A DNA stretch of 64,000 nt from Bradyrhizobium lablabi (lineage in GTDB: Bacteria > Pseudomonadota > Alphaproteobacteria > Rhizobiales > Xanthobacteraceae): NCBI RefSeq assembly GCF_018131005.1, contig NZ_JAFCJK010000005.1:248001-312000 (forward strand), in the 5' to 3' direction. This document shows, piece by piece, positions 45,271-53,331 of the stretch. Under the pieces are notes generated by a model. The model saw only the letters and a list, made by a program, of their open reading frames with translations. It made no database searches and was not told where the DNA came from. A program made the position numbers and the translations under genes. Within the stretch, counting starts at the first letter, position 1; the number at the start of each line of letters is the position of its first letter.

Positions 45271-45454
45271 GGACCGCGGTGTAGCAGGGTATCGGTGAAC
45301 ATCAAGTTGTCGCTTACGACGCGCAATCGCCACTCACTTGCAAATGCAGCTTTGCTGCGAATTGTTCCGAATTCAGGACATGCGCCGCGCAAGTTCGCCT
45401 GCCTTGTTCGAGATGCGGATCCACGTTCTCGCGGTGGGTTTCGCCCGAGCTTTG

Positions 45455-45830
45455 CACAATTATTCGCCCCGGAAGGAAGAGGGCGCAGGGAATGCCGGGT
45501 GCGCGCTGCACCCGCGGTCTCGTGTGCAAAAGCAGAAGGAAGCGCACACGAGCATACAGGTTCAGCGGAGGCAATCCGGCATTCCCTGCGCGATGGTTTT
45601 ACGGCTTATACGTGTTCTTCCCGGTGAGACCAGGCTTTGTTGTCACCGTCATCCCTGAGGAGCGTGAGCTTCTTAAGAACTTGACACCTGCCACTGGGGC
45701 GTCAGAACCACACGACTTCGCCGTCCGCCTCTCGCGCACTCGTCAGTTGCGCGCTCGGCGTCCACCGCATCTCACCGCAACGTTCGTGACGATCGCGAAG
45801 CGCCCCTCGATCGGGTGAGATGGGCGGATT
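45455..45830. repeat. Composite palindromic interspersed repeat (Bradyrhizobium-type)
   Basis: A 16-bp perfect inverted repeat, GCGCAGGGAATGCCGG at 45483-45498 and its complement at 45576-45591, encloses two nested pairs: GGGTGC/GCACCC (45497-45513) and CTCGTGTGC/GCACACGAG (45519-45552). A further pair, CATCTCACC/GGTGAGATG, is at 45768-45822. From memory, this sequence occurs in many intergenic copies in Bradyrhizobium and Rhodopseudomonas and yields recurrent spurious reading frames. Boundaries are approximate. The rest of the gap, 45271-45454 and 45831-46174, holds no gene I can support. Confidence 0.7.
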
Positions 45831-46174
45831 CATACACCGATTTCAACTTCGGAAAAACAGAAATATCTTCACCGCAAAGGCTTGACGGATTCTGCTGATT
45901 TGCCCGTCGTGTCGAATTGGCGACACTCATCGCCGCACGGACCCAGACCCTAGGGTGATTGGAGCGAAGCGAGCGCGCGCGGCAACAGACGGGTCCCGAG
46001 CGCGATCGACGTCGCAAGGTTCGATTTCATTCATGCAGCGCCTCAACACAAATTGCGCGGCTGATTTGCATGTCCGCCTTGTCACTGTTTCGGTCGCTGG
46101 CGGTTGTTTGCATCGGGAAAAGGGTTTGTAATCGGGCCAATCGGAGGCGGCGCTGGATTTCGGAGGAGGAAGCG

Positions 46175-47842
46175 ATGGCAGAGGACAAGACCCATTACGA
46201 GGTGATTGTCGTCGGCGCCGGCGTTGCGGGCATTTACCAGATCAAGCGACTGATTGACCTCGGCATCGACGCTACCGTACTCGACTCGGCCGCCGATCTC
46301 GGCGGCACCTGGTATTGGAACCGCTATCCCGGCTGCCGCTTTGATTCCGAGAGCTACACCTACGGCTTCTCGTTCTCACGTGAACTGCTCGACGAGTGGC
46401 ACTGGAAGGAGCGTTTTTCCGGTCAGCCTGAGAATTTGCGCTACCTCAATCACGTCGCCGATAAGTTTGATTTGCGCAAGCATATGCAGTTCAACTGCAA
46501 GGTCGAGGCGATGCGCTTCGACGAAGCACGCGATCTATGGCACGTGACGATCGGGGACGGCCGCACACTGACGTGCCGTTTCGTGGTTCTCGCGATCGGC
46601 CTGCTTTCCGCGCCGACGATGCCGCGGCTGGACGGCATCGACGACTTCAAGGGCCGCTCGTTTCACACCTATTACTGGCCACATGAGCCGGTGGATCTCG
46701 CCGGCAAAAAAGTGGCCGTGATTGGCACCGGCGCCACCGGCATTCAGGTGATAGGCGAGATTGCCGACAAGGTCGGCGATCTCACGGTGTTCCAGCGCCG
46801 GCCAAACTGGAGCGCGCCGCTCAACAACAGTGCGATCTCCGGCGAGGAAATGGCCGACATTCGCTCGCGCTATGACGAGATCTTTGCCGCCTGCGCCCGT
46901 ACGCCGGGCGGCTTCCTGCACGGGCCCGACCGGCGCGGCTTCTACGAGGTGACGCGCGAGGAGCGGCTGGAACTGTGGGACAAGCTCTATGAGGAGCCTG
47001 GCTTCGGAATCTGGCTCGGCAATTTTCGCGAGATCTTCATGGACGAAGCCGCCAATGCCGAGCTGTCGGACTATATCGCCGATCGCGTCCGTCGACGCGT
47101 CAATGATCCGAAGGTGGCTGAAAAACTGATTCCCAGGGATCACGGCTTTGGCGTGCAGCGCCTGCCGCTGGAGACGAAATATCTTGAGGCCTATAACCGG
47201 GGCAATGTGCATCTCATCGATATCAGCGAGACGCCGCTCGTTCGGGTCACCGAGAAGGGCCTGCGTACCACCGAGCGCGACTATGAATTCGACATCATCG
47301 TTTATGCCACCGGGTTCGATGCCATCACGGGCGCCTATGATCTGATCGATATCCGTGGCATCGGCGGCGAGACGCTGGCTAGAAAATGGAGGCATGCGCC
47401 GTCCACCTTTCTTGGCATGCTCGTCCACGGCTTTCCGAATCTGTTGATGCCCACCGGACCACAAAGCGCGTCGGCTTCGACGAATTTTCCGCGCGGCATC
47501 GAGAACGGCGTCAACTGGTGCATGGATCTGCTGCAATATATCCGGGAGCGCGGCTACACCCGCGCCCAAGCCAGGCACGAGGCGCAAGAACGTTGGACCG
47601 CGCATGTGGTCAAGATGTACGAGATCATGCTGATGCGCAAAGCCAAGTCGTGGTTCACAGGCTACAACTCCAACGTCGCCGGCCACGAAGAGGGTACGGT
47701 CCGCTATTTCGTCTACAATGGCGGGACGCCGAAATTTGTCGGGATCATCAATGACGTGGCGGCGAAGGGCTATCAGGAGATCGAGTTCACGTCGGGCTCG
47801 GGTGCGAGGGTCAAGGCGGTGGCTGCCGGAGCGCCGGCCTAG
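46175..47842 (+). CDS. Flavin-containing Baeyer-Villiger-type monooxygenase
   Basis: 555 aa from an ATG with GGAGGAGGA eight bases upstream. It has FAD-binding VVGAGVAGIYQIKRL near residue 12, the Baeyer-Villiger fingerprint FKGRSFHTYYWP near residue 158, and NADPH-binding VAVIGTGATGIQVIGE near 180. The motif VYATGFDAITGAYD is also typical. These class B enzymes insert oxygen next to ketones, giving esters or lactones. The substrate cannot be read. An aldo/keto reductase gene follows 134 bp downstream on the same strand. Confidence 0.93.
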   Translation: MAEDKTHYEVIVVGAGVAGIYQIKRLIDLGIDATVLDSAADLGGTWYWNRYPGCRFDSESYTYGFSFSRELLDEWHWKERFSGQPENLRYLNHVADKFDLRKHMQFNCKVEAMRFDEARDLWHVTIGDGRTLTCRFVVLAIGLLSAPTMPRLDGIDDFKGRSFHTYYWPHEPVDLAGKKVAVIGTGATGIQVIGEIADKVGDLTVFQRRPNWSAPLNNSAISGEEMADIRSRYDEIFAACARTPGGFLHGPDRRGFYEVTREERLELWDKLYEEPGFGIWLGNFREIFMDEAANAELSDYIADRVRRRVNDPKVAEKLIPRDHGFGVQRLPLETKYLEAYNRGNVHLIDISETPLVRVTEKGLRTTERDYEFDIIVYATGFDAITGAYDLIDIRGIGGETLARKWRHAPSTFLGMLVHGFPNLLMPTGPQSASASTNFPRGIENGVNWCMDLLQYIRERGYTRAQARHEAQERWTAHVVKMYEIMLMRKAKSWFTGYNSNVAGHEEGTVRYFVYNGGTPKFVGIINDVAAKGYQEIEFTSGSGARVKAVAAGAPA

Positions 47843-47976
47843 AATTGCAATGCATGGTCGCTTCATTCGCTGAGTTTGGCGACGATTGGGAATCGGGGCG
47901 AGGCGACGGCCGTCTCACCCGGCGACGTGAGAATTGGACGCAACTCGTTTCCAGGCTCTACTCGGAGGAAACAGCG

Positions 47977-48975
47977 ATGCTGATGCGGACTTTTGGACGC
48001 ACCGGGATGCAGGTCTCGGTTCTGGGCTTCGGCTGCGGAGCGGTCGGTGGCTTCATGGTGCGCGGCGATCCCGCCGATCAGGAGCGAACCATCGCGCGGG
48101 CGATCGCCGCGGGCGTCAACTACTTCGATACCGCCGTGCAATACGGCAATGGTGAATCCGAAAAGAACCTCGGCCGCGTTCTGCAAAGGCTGAAGCCGGC
48201 CAACGTAGTGGTCGGAACCAAGGTCCGGCTGCCGACTGACGATTTCGGCCGCGTCGCGGATGCGGTGAGGATTTCGCTCGAAGGCAGCCTGGCGCGCCTC
48301 GCTCTCGAGCGGGTCGACATATTTCACTTGCATAATGCGATCACCGAGAATGGTGGCGAAGCCTCGTTGAGCGTTCGGCAGGTGCTCGACGATGTGGTGC
48401 CGGCGTTCGAGCGACTGCGCGAGCAGGGCAAAATTCGCTTTCTCGGCATGACGGCGATCGGCGACACGGCGGCATTGCAGCAGGTGGTTGATGCCCGCGT
48501 CTTCGACAGCGCGCAAATCGTCTACAACATGCTCAATCCGTCGGCGGCCCGCGATCTGCCGGCGGATTATCCGGCGCAGGATTATGGACGGTTGTTCGAT
48601 CACACCAGGGCTGCCGGCGTTGGTGTTGTGGGCATTCGCGTGCTGGCCGGCGGCGCATTGTCCGGTTCAGCCGAGCGTCACCCGATTGCGGGTCCTGCGC
48701 CCGAGCCGATCGGTTCGGCCATGAGCTACGATGCCGATATCGATCGGGCCCGCCGCCTCATTCCGCTGGTCAAGGAGGGGTTCGCCGCCAGCCTGACGGA
48801 AGCCGCCACGCGGTTTGCGCTGTCTCACCCGGCGATGGGCACCATCCTGGTCGGCATGGCGACGCCGCAGCAGTTCGAGGATGCGCTTGCCGCGGTGGAA
48901 AAAGGCCCGCTGTCGCAAGCTGCGCTCGACAGGCTGTACTCCTTACGGCAGGAATTTTCCGGTGAGCCACGATGA
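47977..48975 (+). CDS. Aldo/keto reductase
   Basis: 332 aa from ATG with CGGAGGA eight bases upstream. The catalytic tetrad is visible: Asp and Tyr in NYFDTAVQYGNGESEKNLG, Lys in VVVGTKVRL and His in DIFHLHNAITE. It reduces carbonyls with NADPH. Immediate proximity to the monooxygenase gene suggests a shared catabolic path, perhaps interconverting the alcohol and ketone. It converges with the next gene. Confidence 0.93.
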   Translation: MLMRTFGRTGMQVSVLGFGCGAVGGFMVRGDPADQERTIARAIAAGVNYFDTAVQYGNGESEKNLGRVLQRLKPANVVVGTKVRLPTDDFGRVADAVRISLEGSLARLALERVDIFHLHNAITENGGEASLSVRQVLDDVVPAFERLREQGKIRFLGMTAIGDTAALQQVVDARVFDSAQIVYNMLNPSAARDLPADYPAQDYGRLFDHTRAAGVGVVGIRVLAGGALSGSAERHPIAGPAPEPIGSAMSYDADIDRARRLIPLVKEGFAASLTEAATRFALSHPAMGTILVGMATPQQFEDALAAVEKGPLSQAALDRLYSLRQEFSGEPR

Positions 48976-49018
48976 TCGCTGGCCCACAGGCCGCGTTATG
49001 ACGAAGTGAGCCTCGCTC

Positions 49019-49987
49019 CTACAGCGTCACCACGATCTTGCCGAGGTGCTTGTTGGCCTCCATGTGCGCGAACGCCGCGCCGATCTCGGCGAACCTGTAG
49101 ACCTTGTCGATTGGCAATTGCAGCTTGCGTGACTCCACCGCTCCCCAGATGTCTTTCCGGACCTCGTCGAAGATCTCGCGGATCTCCTCGATGGTGCGGG
49201 TGCGGAAGGTGACGCCGATATAGCTGATGCGGCGCGCCGCATGCAGGTCGAAGTTGAAATCGGCATGAGTGCCGCCGAGCCGGCCGACATTGACGATGCG
49301 GCCCTTGACTTTCGTTGCCGCCAGATTCTGGTTGGCGACCTTGCCGGAGACCTGGTCGACGATCAGGTCGACGCCCTGGCCGTCGGTTGCCTTCAGCACC
49401 TGATCGACCCAGGCGGGATCGGCGGAGTCAACAGCGAGATCGGCGCCGAACTCCTTCAGCCGCCCACGCCGCGTCGCATCCGTCGATGATCCCACGACGA
49501 GTTTTGCGCCTTTCAGCTTGGCGATCTGCATCGCCATCAGCCCGACGCCGGAGCTTGCGCCCTGGATCAGCACGCTCTGGCCCGGTTGCAGCGCGCCGTT
49601 GGTGACGACCGCGTTGTGCATGGTGGCGAGCGCGACCGGCAGCGTTGCGGCCTCATCGAAGTTCATGTTGGAGGGCGCGCGGAACAGCCGGCCATGATCG
49701 GCGAGCGTGTACTCGGCGAACGCCGCGCCGCCCGAGCCCATGATCCTGTCGCCGACCTTGACGCCCTTGGCATCGGGACCCAGCTCGGCGACCTCGCCGG
49801 CCCACTCCATGCCGAGGACGGTGCCGACGCCGCCGGCGGCGCCATGAACATGGCCCTTGGTCATGCCGAGATCGGCGCGGTTCAGCCCGCAGGCATGCAC
49901 CTTGACCAGCACCTGCGTGCCCTTCGGAGACGGCTTTGCGACGTCGGTGATCTCTGCGCCGTTGGCGCCGTAAACGTAGGCTTTCAT
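49019..49987 (-). CDS. Quinone oxidoreductase-like medium-chain dehydrogenase (MDR, zinc-free)
   Basis: 322 aa from the ATG at MKAYVYGANGAEITDVAKPS. The GroES-like N-terminal domain has VKVHACGLNRADLGMTKGH; the Rossmann motif is VLIQGASSGVGLMAMQIAKL near residue 137. The catalytic and structural zinc cysteines of alcohol dehydrogenases are absent, as in NADPH:quinone reductases (QOR/PIG3 group). The C-terminus (HMEANKHLGKIVVTL) is intact. An interspersed repeat separates it from the nitronate monooxygenase gene, which is downstream of it on neither strand but upstream on the same strand. Confidence 0.9.
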   Translation of the reverse strand: MKAYVYGANGAEITDVAKPSPKGTQVLVKVHACGLNRADLGMTKGHVHGAAGGVGTVLGMEWAGEVAELGPDAKGVKVGDRIMGSGGAAFAEYTLADHGRLFRAPSNMNFDEAATLPVALATMHNAVVTNGALQPGQSVLIQGASSGVGLMAMQIAKLKGAKLVVGSSTDATRRGRLKEFGADLAVDSADPAWVDQVLKATDGQGVDLIVDQVSGKVANQNLAATKVKGRIVNVGRLGGTHADFNFDLHAARRISYIGVTFRTRTIEEIREIFDEVRKDIWGAVESRKLQLPIDKVYRFAEIGAAFAHMEANKHLGKIVVTL

Positions 49988-50010
49988 TTGATCGTTCCTT
50001 TCAGCATTGA

Positions 50011-50110
50011 TCCTCATGGTGAGGAGCGCGTTTCGCGCGTCTCGAACCATGAGGCCCGATTGAGGCCTCATCCTTCGAGACGCCGCTTGCGCGGCTCCTC
50101 AGGATGAGGG
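50011..50110. repeat. Palindromic interspersed repeat between enzyme genes
   Basis: About 100 bp containing CGCGTCTCGAACCATGAGG-like and CCTCATCCTTCGAGACGCC arms, plus CCTCA...TGAGG pairs near the right end (GGCTCCTCAGGATGAGG). From memory, such TCTCGAACCATGAGG elements are multi-copy in Bradyrhizobium and related genomes. It lies directly upstream of the quinone-oxidoreductase-like gene. Confidence 0.6.
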
Positions 50111-50129
50111 GATGGAGCTGCGCCGCGGC

Positions 50130-51125
50130 CTATTCCGCGGCCTGGCGCTTGCCGCCGGACATCATGCCTTCCAGCCGTTCGCGGATGATTGCTTCCGCCT
50201 CGCGGACGATGCGCGAGATCAGCTCGGCGCAGGACGGAATGTCGTGGATCAGGCCCTGCACCTGGCCGGCCGACCAGATGCCCTCGTCGGCGTCACCGGT
50301 GGCGTAGACCATCTTGCCGCGAGCGCCGGCGACGAGCTCGCGAACGTCCTCGAATTTGGCGCCGGCCTTTTCCATCGCAACGACCTTGGTCGAGATCGCA
50401 TTCCTGGCCACGCGCGAGGTGTTGCGCATGGTGCGGAAGATCAGCTCGGTGGCGCGTTCGTCATTGGCGACGATGCGCTCCTTCACGAGCTGGTGGATCG
50501 GGCTCTCCCTGGTGCACATGAAGCGCGTGCCCATGTTGATGCCGTCGGCGCCGAGCGCGAGCGCGGCGACGAGGCCGCGAGCATCGCCGAAGCCACCGGA
50601 GGCGATCATCGGAATCTTCACCTTGTCGGCGGCGGCCGGAATCAGGATCAGTCCGGGCGTGTCGTCCTCGCCGGGGTGTCCGGCGCATTCAAAGCCGTCG
50701 ATCGAGATCGCATCGACCCCCATGCGTTCGGCGGACAGCGCGTGGCGGACGCTTGTGCATTTGTGCAGCACCTTGACGCCGTGCTTCCTGAACTCGTCGA
50801 CATGTTCCTGCGGCTTGTTGCCGGCGGTCTCGACGATCTTGATGCCGCTCTCGATGATGGCCTGGCGGTATTCGGCGTAGGGCGGCGGCTTGATCGCGGG
50901 CAGGATGGTGAGGTTCACGCCGAACGGCCTGTCGGTCATCTCGCGGCAGCGCGCGATTTCCTTGCGCAGATCGTCGGGCGTCGGCTGGGTCAGCGCCGTG
51001 ATCATGCCGAGCGCACCCGCATTGGCGACGGCCGCGACCAGCTCGGCGCGCCCGACCCATTGCATGCCGCCTTGCACGATCGGGTGGTCGACGCCGAACA
51101 TTTCGGTGAAACGTGTCTGGATCAT
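50130..51125 (-). CDS. Nitronate monooxygenase (2-nitropropane dioxygenase family)
   Basis: 331 aa TIM-barrel flavoprotein. HPIVQGGMQWVGRAELVAA is at the N-terminus, with FGVNLTILP near residue 68. The catalytic His is in SIDGFECAGHPGEDD near residue 150. FMN-phosphate binding is IPMIASGGFGDARGLVAALA and GADGINMGTRFMCTRE. It oxidises propionate 3-nitronate or similar nitronates. The FMN motifs are intact. It is encoded upstream of the MDR gene on the same strand with a repeat between them. Confidence 0.92.
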   Translation of the reverse strand: MIQTRFTEMFGVDHPIVQGGMQWVGRAELVAAVANAGALGMITALTQPTPDDLRKEIARCREMTDRPFGVNLTILPAIKPPPYAEYRQAIIESGIKIVETAGNKPQEHVDEFRKHGVKVLHKCTSVRHALSAERMGVDAISIDGFECAGHPGEDDTPGLILIPAAADKVKIPMIASGGFGDARGLVAALALGADGINMGTRFMCTRESPIHQLVKERIVANDERATELIFRTMRNTSRVARNAISTKVVAMEKAGAKFEDVRELVAGARGKMVYATGDADEGIWSAGQVQGLIHDIPSCAELISRIVREAEAIIRERLEGMMSGGKRQAAE

Positions 51126-51399
51126 TCTGCCCTCGGCTTCCACCCGAAATTTTCCGTGACGCGGACGGCCGCGCACGCTTGTCGTGGATGTCGCGTGTCA
51201 GGATGCAGTCCCATCAGGCAAAAGTCTACCGGGCACGGGCGGCAGGCCCATGCGGAAATCGAGGGGATGGTCTCGAATGGGCCGGTCGACCGTCAAGGAT
51301 TGATCGCGTTTCGAGCCAAGCCGACACCAGTTCGCGTAGGGAAGTCGTTTCGAAACGAAGACTCGAGCGACCTTCGCATTCAATGAGAGCCGACAGGCT

Positions 51400-52488
51400 C
51401 TACGTCATTGCAAGTGGAGCGCCTTCCGGCGCGCCGGATCGGTCTGCTGCGATGCTCTCATTCAATTTCTGATTCACGATCTGCACCGTACGATCGATTT
51501 CGGCATTGGGTACGCCAAGCTGATGCGAAATCAGCTTCACCAGCAGGTCGACACGCTCGATGGAGGGCGCGCCACCAGCGACCGCCCGGGCCGCTGACGA
51601 CGGTTTGAGAAGGCTTTCCGCCGCTTTGGCATATTTCTCGAACGGTACCTGGTCGGCGGGATCGGCGCCCAGACGCTGCGCGATGGCATCGACATGGCCA
51701 TAGATCGACTGCGAAAGATTGATATCGCCGTGCACCGCGTCGCGGATCGATTGCGGCTCTTGCGGCGTGATGCAGCGGTAATTCCCCGTCAACAGCATCG
51801 ACCATTTGGCCAGAGGGACGAACATCGAATCGAACACCTTGAGCTTTACCGGAACGTCCTGGCCATCCAGGTTGACCGCATCGATATCGGCCTCCAGCTC
51901 CCGAAGCAGCAGGTTATGTTTCTCGTCCGCAAATGGCGCGGCCTTGAAGTTTGTCGGCAAGCCGACATGAAGAACATTCGCGGCCTCTTCCGGCGGACGA
52001 AAGGCCTGCGGATCAGGGGAGCAGAGCGACACCAGGCCCGGCTCGAACCGTTCCCAGACCGCGGCATTGGTATAGGCCTCCTCCAGATCCATCTTCGCCA
52101 GGGCGGGGATCCGTTTGAGATAGGGCAAGGGCGGCATGTTCATGATCGAAAGGCAAGGCAGCTTCGCCTCGGCGATCTTGATCATCAGAACCTTGATCGC
52201 ATGGTTGGTGTATTGCGGTTCCTGCATCGCCAGACCAACCAGATCATAGCGGGAAAGATCGACGTCGGCGGGCTCGACTGCGTCCAGAATTCCAGGCAGG
52301 TCGCGCGAGAAGATCGGCCGGTGGGTCGCCGCATCACGCAGCTTGATGCGAACTTCGGTGCCGTCGCGATTGATGAGCTCGGCCGTCTGCTTGCGGCAAA
52401 CCAGGGTCGCGTTGTGACCCGCCATCAAAAGCTTCGTCGCCAGCAATGAGCCATACGAGGCTCCAAGGATCAGAACGTTACGGGCCAT
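51400..52488 (-). CDS. Ketopantoate reductase-like NAD(P)-binding protein
   Basis: 362 aa from ATG with GGGAGGG four bases upstream. The N-terminus MARNVLILGASYGSLLATKL is a Rossmann motif of the PanE/ApbA type, though it reads GASYGS where PanE has GxGxxG. The C-terminal helical region has KWSMLLTGNYRCITP, in the place where PanE has its K-x3-N active-site helix. Ketopantoate reductases are usually about 300 aa, so this longer relative probably has another substrate. It has no obvious partner nearby. Confidence 0.72.
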   Translation of the reverse strand: MARNVLILGASYGSLLATKLLMAGHNATLVCRKQTAELINRDGTEVRIKLRDAATHRPIFSRDLPGILDAVEPADVDLSRYDLVGLAMQEPQYTNHAIKVLMIKIAEAKLPCLSIMNMPPLPYLKRIPALAKMDLEEAYTNAAVWERFEPGLVSLCSPDPQAFRPPEEAANVLHVGLPTNFKAAPFADEKHNLLLRELEADIDAVNLDGQDVPVKLKVFDSMFVPLAKWSMLLTGNYRCITPQEPQSIRDAVHGDINLSQSIYGHVDAIAQRLGADPADQVPFEKYAKAAESLLKPSSAARAVAGGAPSIERVDLLVKLISHQLGVPNAEIDRTVQIVNQKLNESIAADRSGAPEGAPLAMT

Positions 52489-52644
52489 GCGCCCTCCCAC
52501 AGATGAGTTTTCCGGCGCGCACGATTCCGACGCAGGTTTGCGAGCGCCTGCTTTGCGACAGGAGTTAAGCCGAATACTGCGCTGCGATGCCGTCGTCCCT
52601 GGTCGTGCAATTCCAGAGCTGTCGGCGGAGTCCGAAACGACCGG

Positions 52645-53076
52645 TCAGGCGGCGAACACGGTGGTGGCGGCCGTTGCCTGCTCGTCGAACGCGCTCGAGA
52701 TGTCGCGCATGCTGACGACGCCGACCAGGCCGTAATTGTCGATCACGGGCACGTGGCGGATGTGGTGCAGGTTCATCAGGTGGCGAACGTGCTCGAGCGT
52801 GTCGGTCGAGGAGCAGGAGACGAGCTGTTGCACGGAGACAAATTGCGACACCCGCATGCCGGCGCCGGCCGCGCCGTGCTGGGCGATCGCGCGCACCACG
52901 TCGCGCTCGGTGAACATGCCGACCGCGGTGTTGCCCTCGGTGCGAACGACATCCTTGACCACCAGCGCGCTGATGTTGCTCGAGCGCATGAGTTGCGCGG
53001 CGATCGCCACGGTCTCGTTCATGCGGACCGTCGCGACGCGGGCGGCTTTCTTGCGCAGGATATCTGCAACTTGCAT
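52645..53076 (-). CDS. Tandem CBS-domain protein
   Basis: 143 aa made of two CBS domains: residues 1-68 (MQVADILRKKAARVATVRMN to FTERDVVRAIAQHG) and 75-135 (VSQFVSVQQLVSCSSTDTLE to VGVVSMRDISSAFDE). Such stand-alone pairs sense adenine nucleotides or similar ligands and regulate partner enzymes. Ribosome binding site AAGGAGG is 7 bp upstream. Site A of the TGGTAT-N5-ATACCA operators lies 34 bp before the start codon, which ties it to the oxalate genes. Oxalyl-CoA decarboxylase is known to be activated by ADP, which makes a link thinkable but unproven. Confidence 0.9.
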   Translation of the reverse strand: MQVADILRKKAARVATVRMNETVAIAAQLMRSSNISALVVKDVVRTEGNTAVGMFTERDVVRAIAQHGAAGAGMRVSQFVSVQQLVSCSSTDTLEHVRHLMNLHHIRHVPVIDNYGLVGVVSMRDISSAFDEQATAATTVFAA

Positions 53077-53110
53077 GGCAACCTCCTTGGGCTATTTGGC
53101 CTTTGAAGAC

Positions 53111-53127
53111 TGGTATACATAATACCA
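53111..53127. promoter_or_regulatory. Operator-like site A (perfect TGGTAT-N5-ATACCA) upstream of the CBS gene
   Basis: TGGTATACATAATACCA is a perfect 6-bp inverted repeat with a 5-bp centre. It ends the set of matching sites at the left side of the oxalate locus. Half-sites with GT..AC are typical of GntR/FCD regulators, one of which is encoded at the right edge of the window. Confidence 0.65.
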
Positions 53128-53245
53128 TATGTCAACACGCAAGATGTGAGATTCCCGCAAAAATTACCGTAAATGGGCAGTAATACTGACGTTTTCGAGG
53201 GTTTCCTTACCATTGCCGGGGAATGTTCCCGTTTCAAAATGGGCC

Positions 53246-53262
53246 TTGTATCTGGCATCCCT
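53246..53262. promoter_or_regulatory. Weak operator-like site F
   Basis: TTGTAT-N5-ATCCCT matches the TGGTAT-N5-ATACCA pattern at 9 of 12 arm positions with the right spacing. It lies just beyond the antiporter terminator and 119 bp from site A. It could be a second, weaker operator of the CBS gene or a chance match. Confidence 0.3.
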
Positions 53263-53273
53263 GAACAGAAAAC

Positions 53274-53302
53274 AAAAAAAGAGGCGCACCGGAATGCGCC
53301 TC
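53274..53302 (-). terminator. Rho-independent terminator after antiporter gene 1
   Basis: Read on the minus strand: GAGGCGCA, loop TTCCGG, TGCGCCTC, then seven T residues. The 8-bp stem is perfect and begins about 30 bp after the antiporter stop codon. Confidence 0.92.
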
Positions 53303-53331
53303 CTCAAGTCCAGGGAGAGAGAGAGTTTTGA

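Noticed and set aside
45338..45658. Possible 106-codon gene in the 45-kb spacer
   Set aside because: It lies over the nested palindromes; similar products arise wherever this repeat occurs. No ribosome binding site was seen.
52565..53128. Minus-strand frame of 187 codons overlapping the CBS gene
   Set aside because: It is out of frame with the two clear CBS domains and is Arg-rich without motifs.
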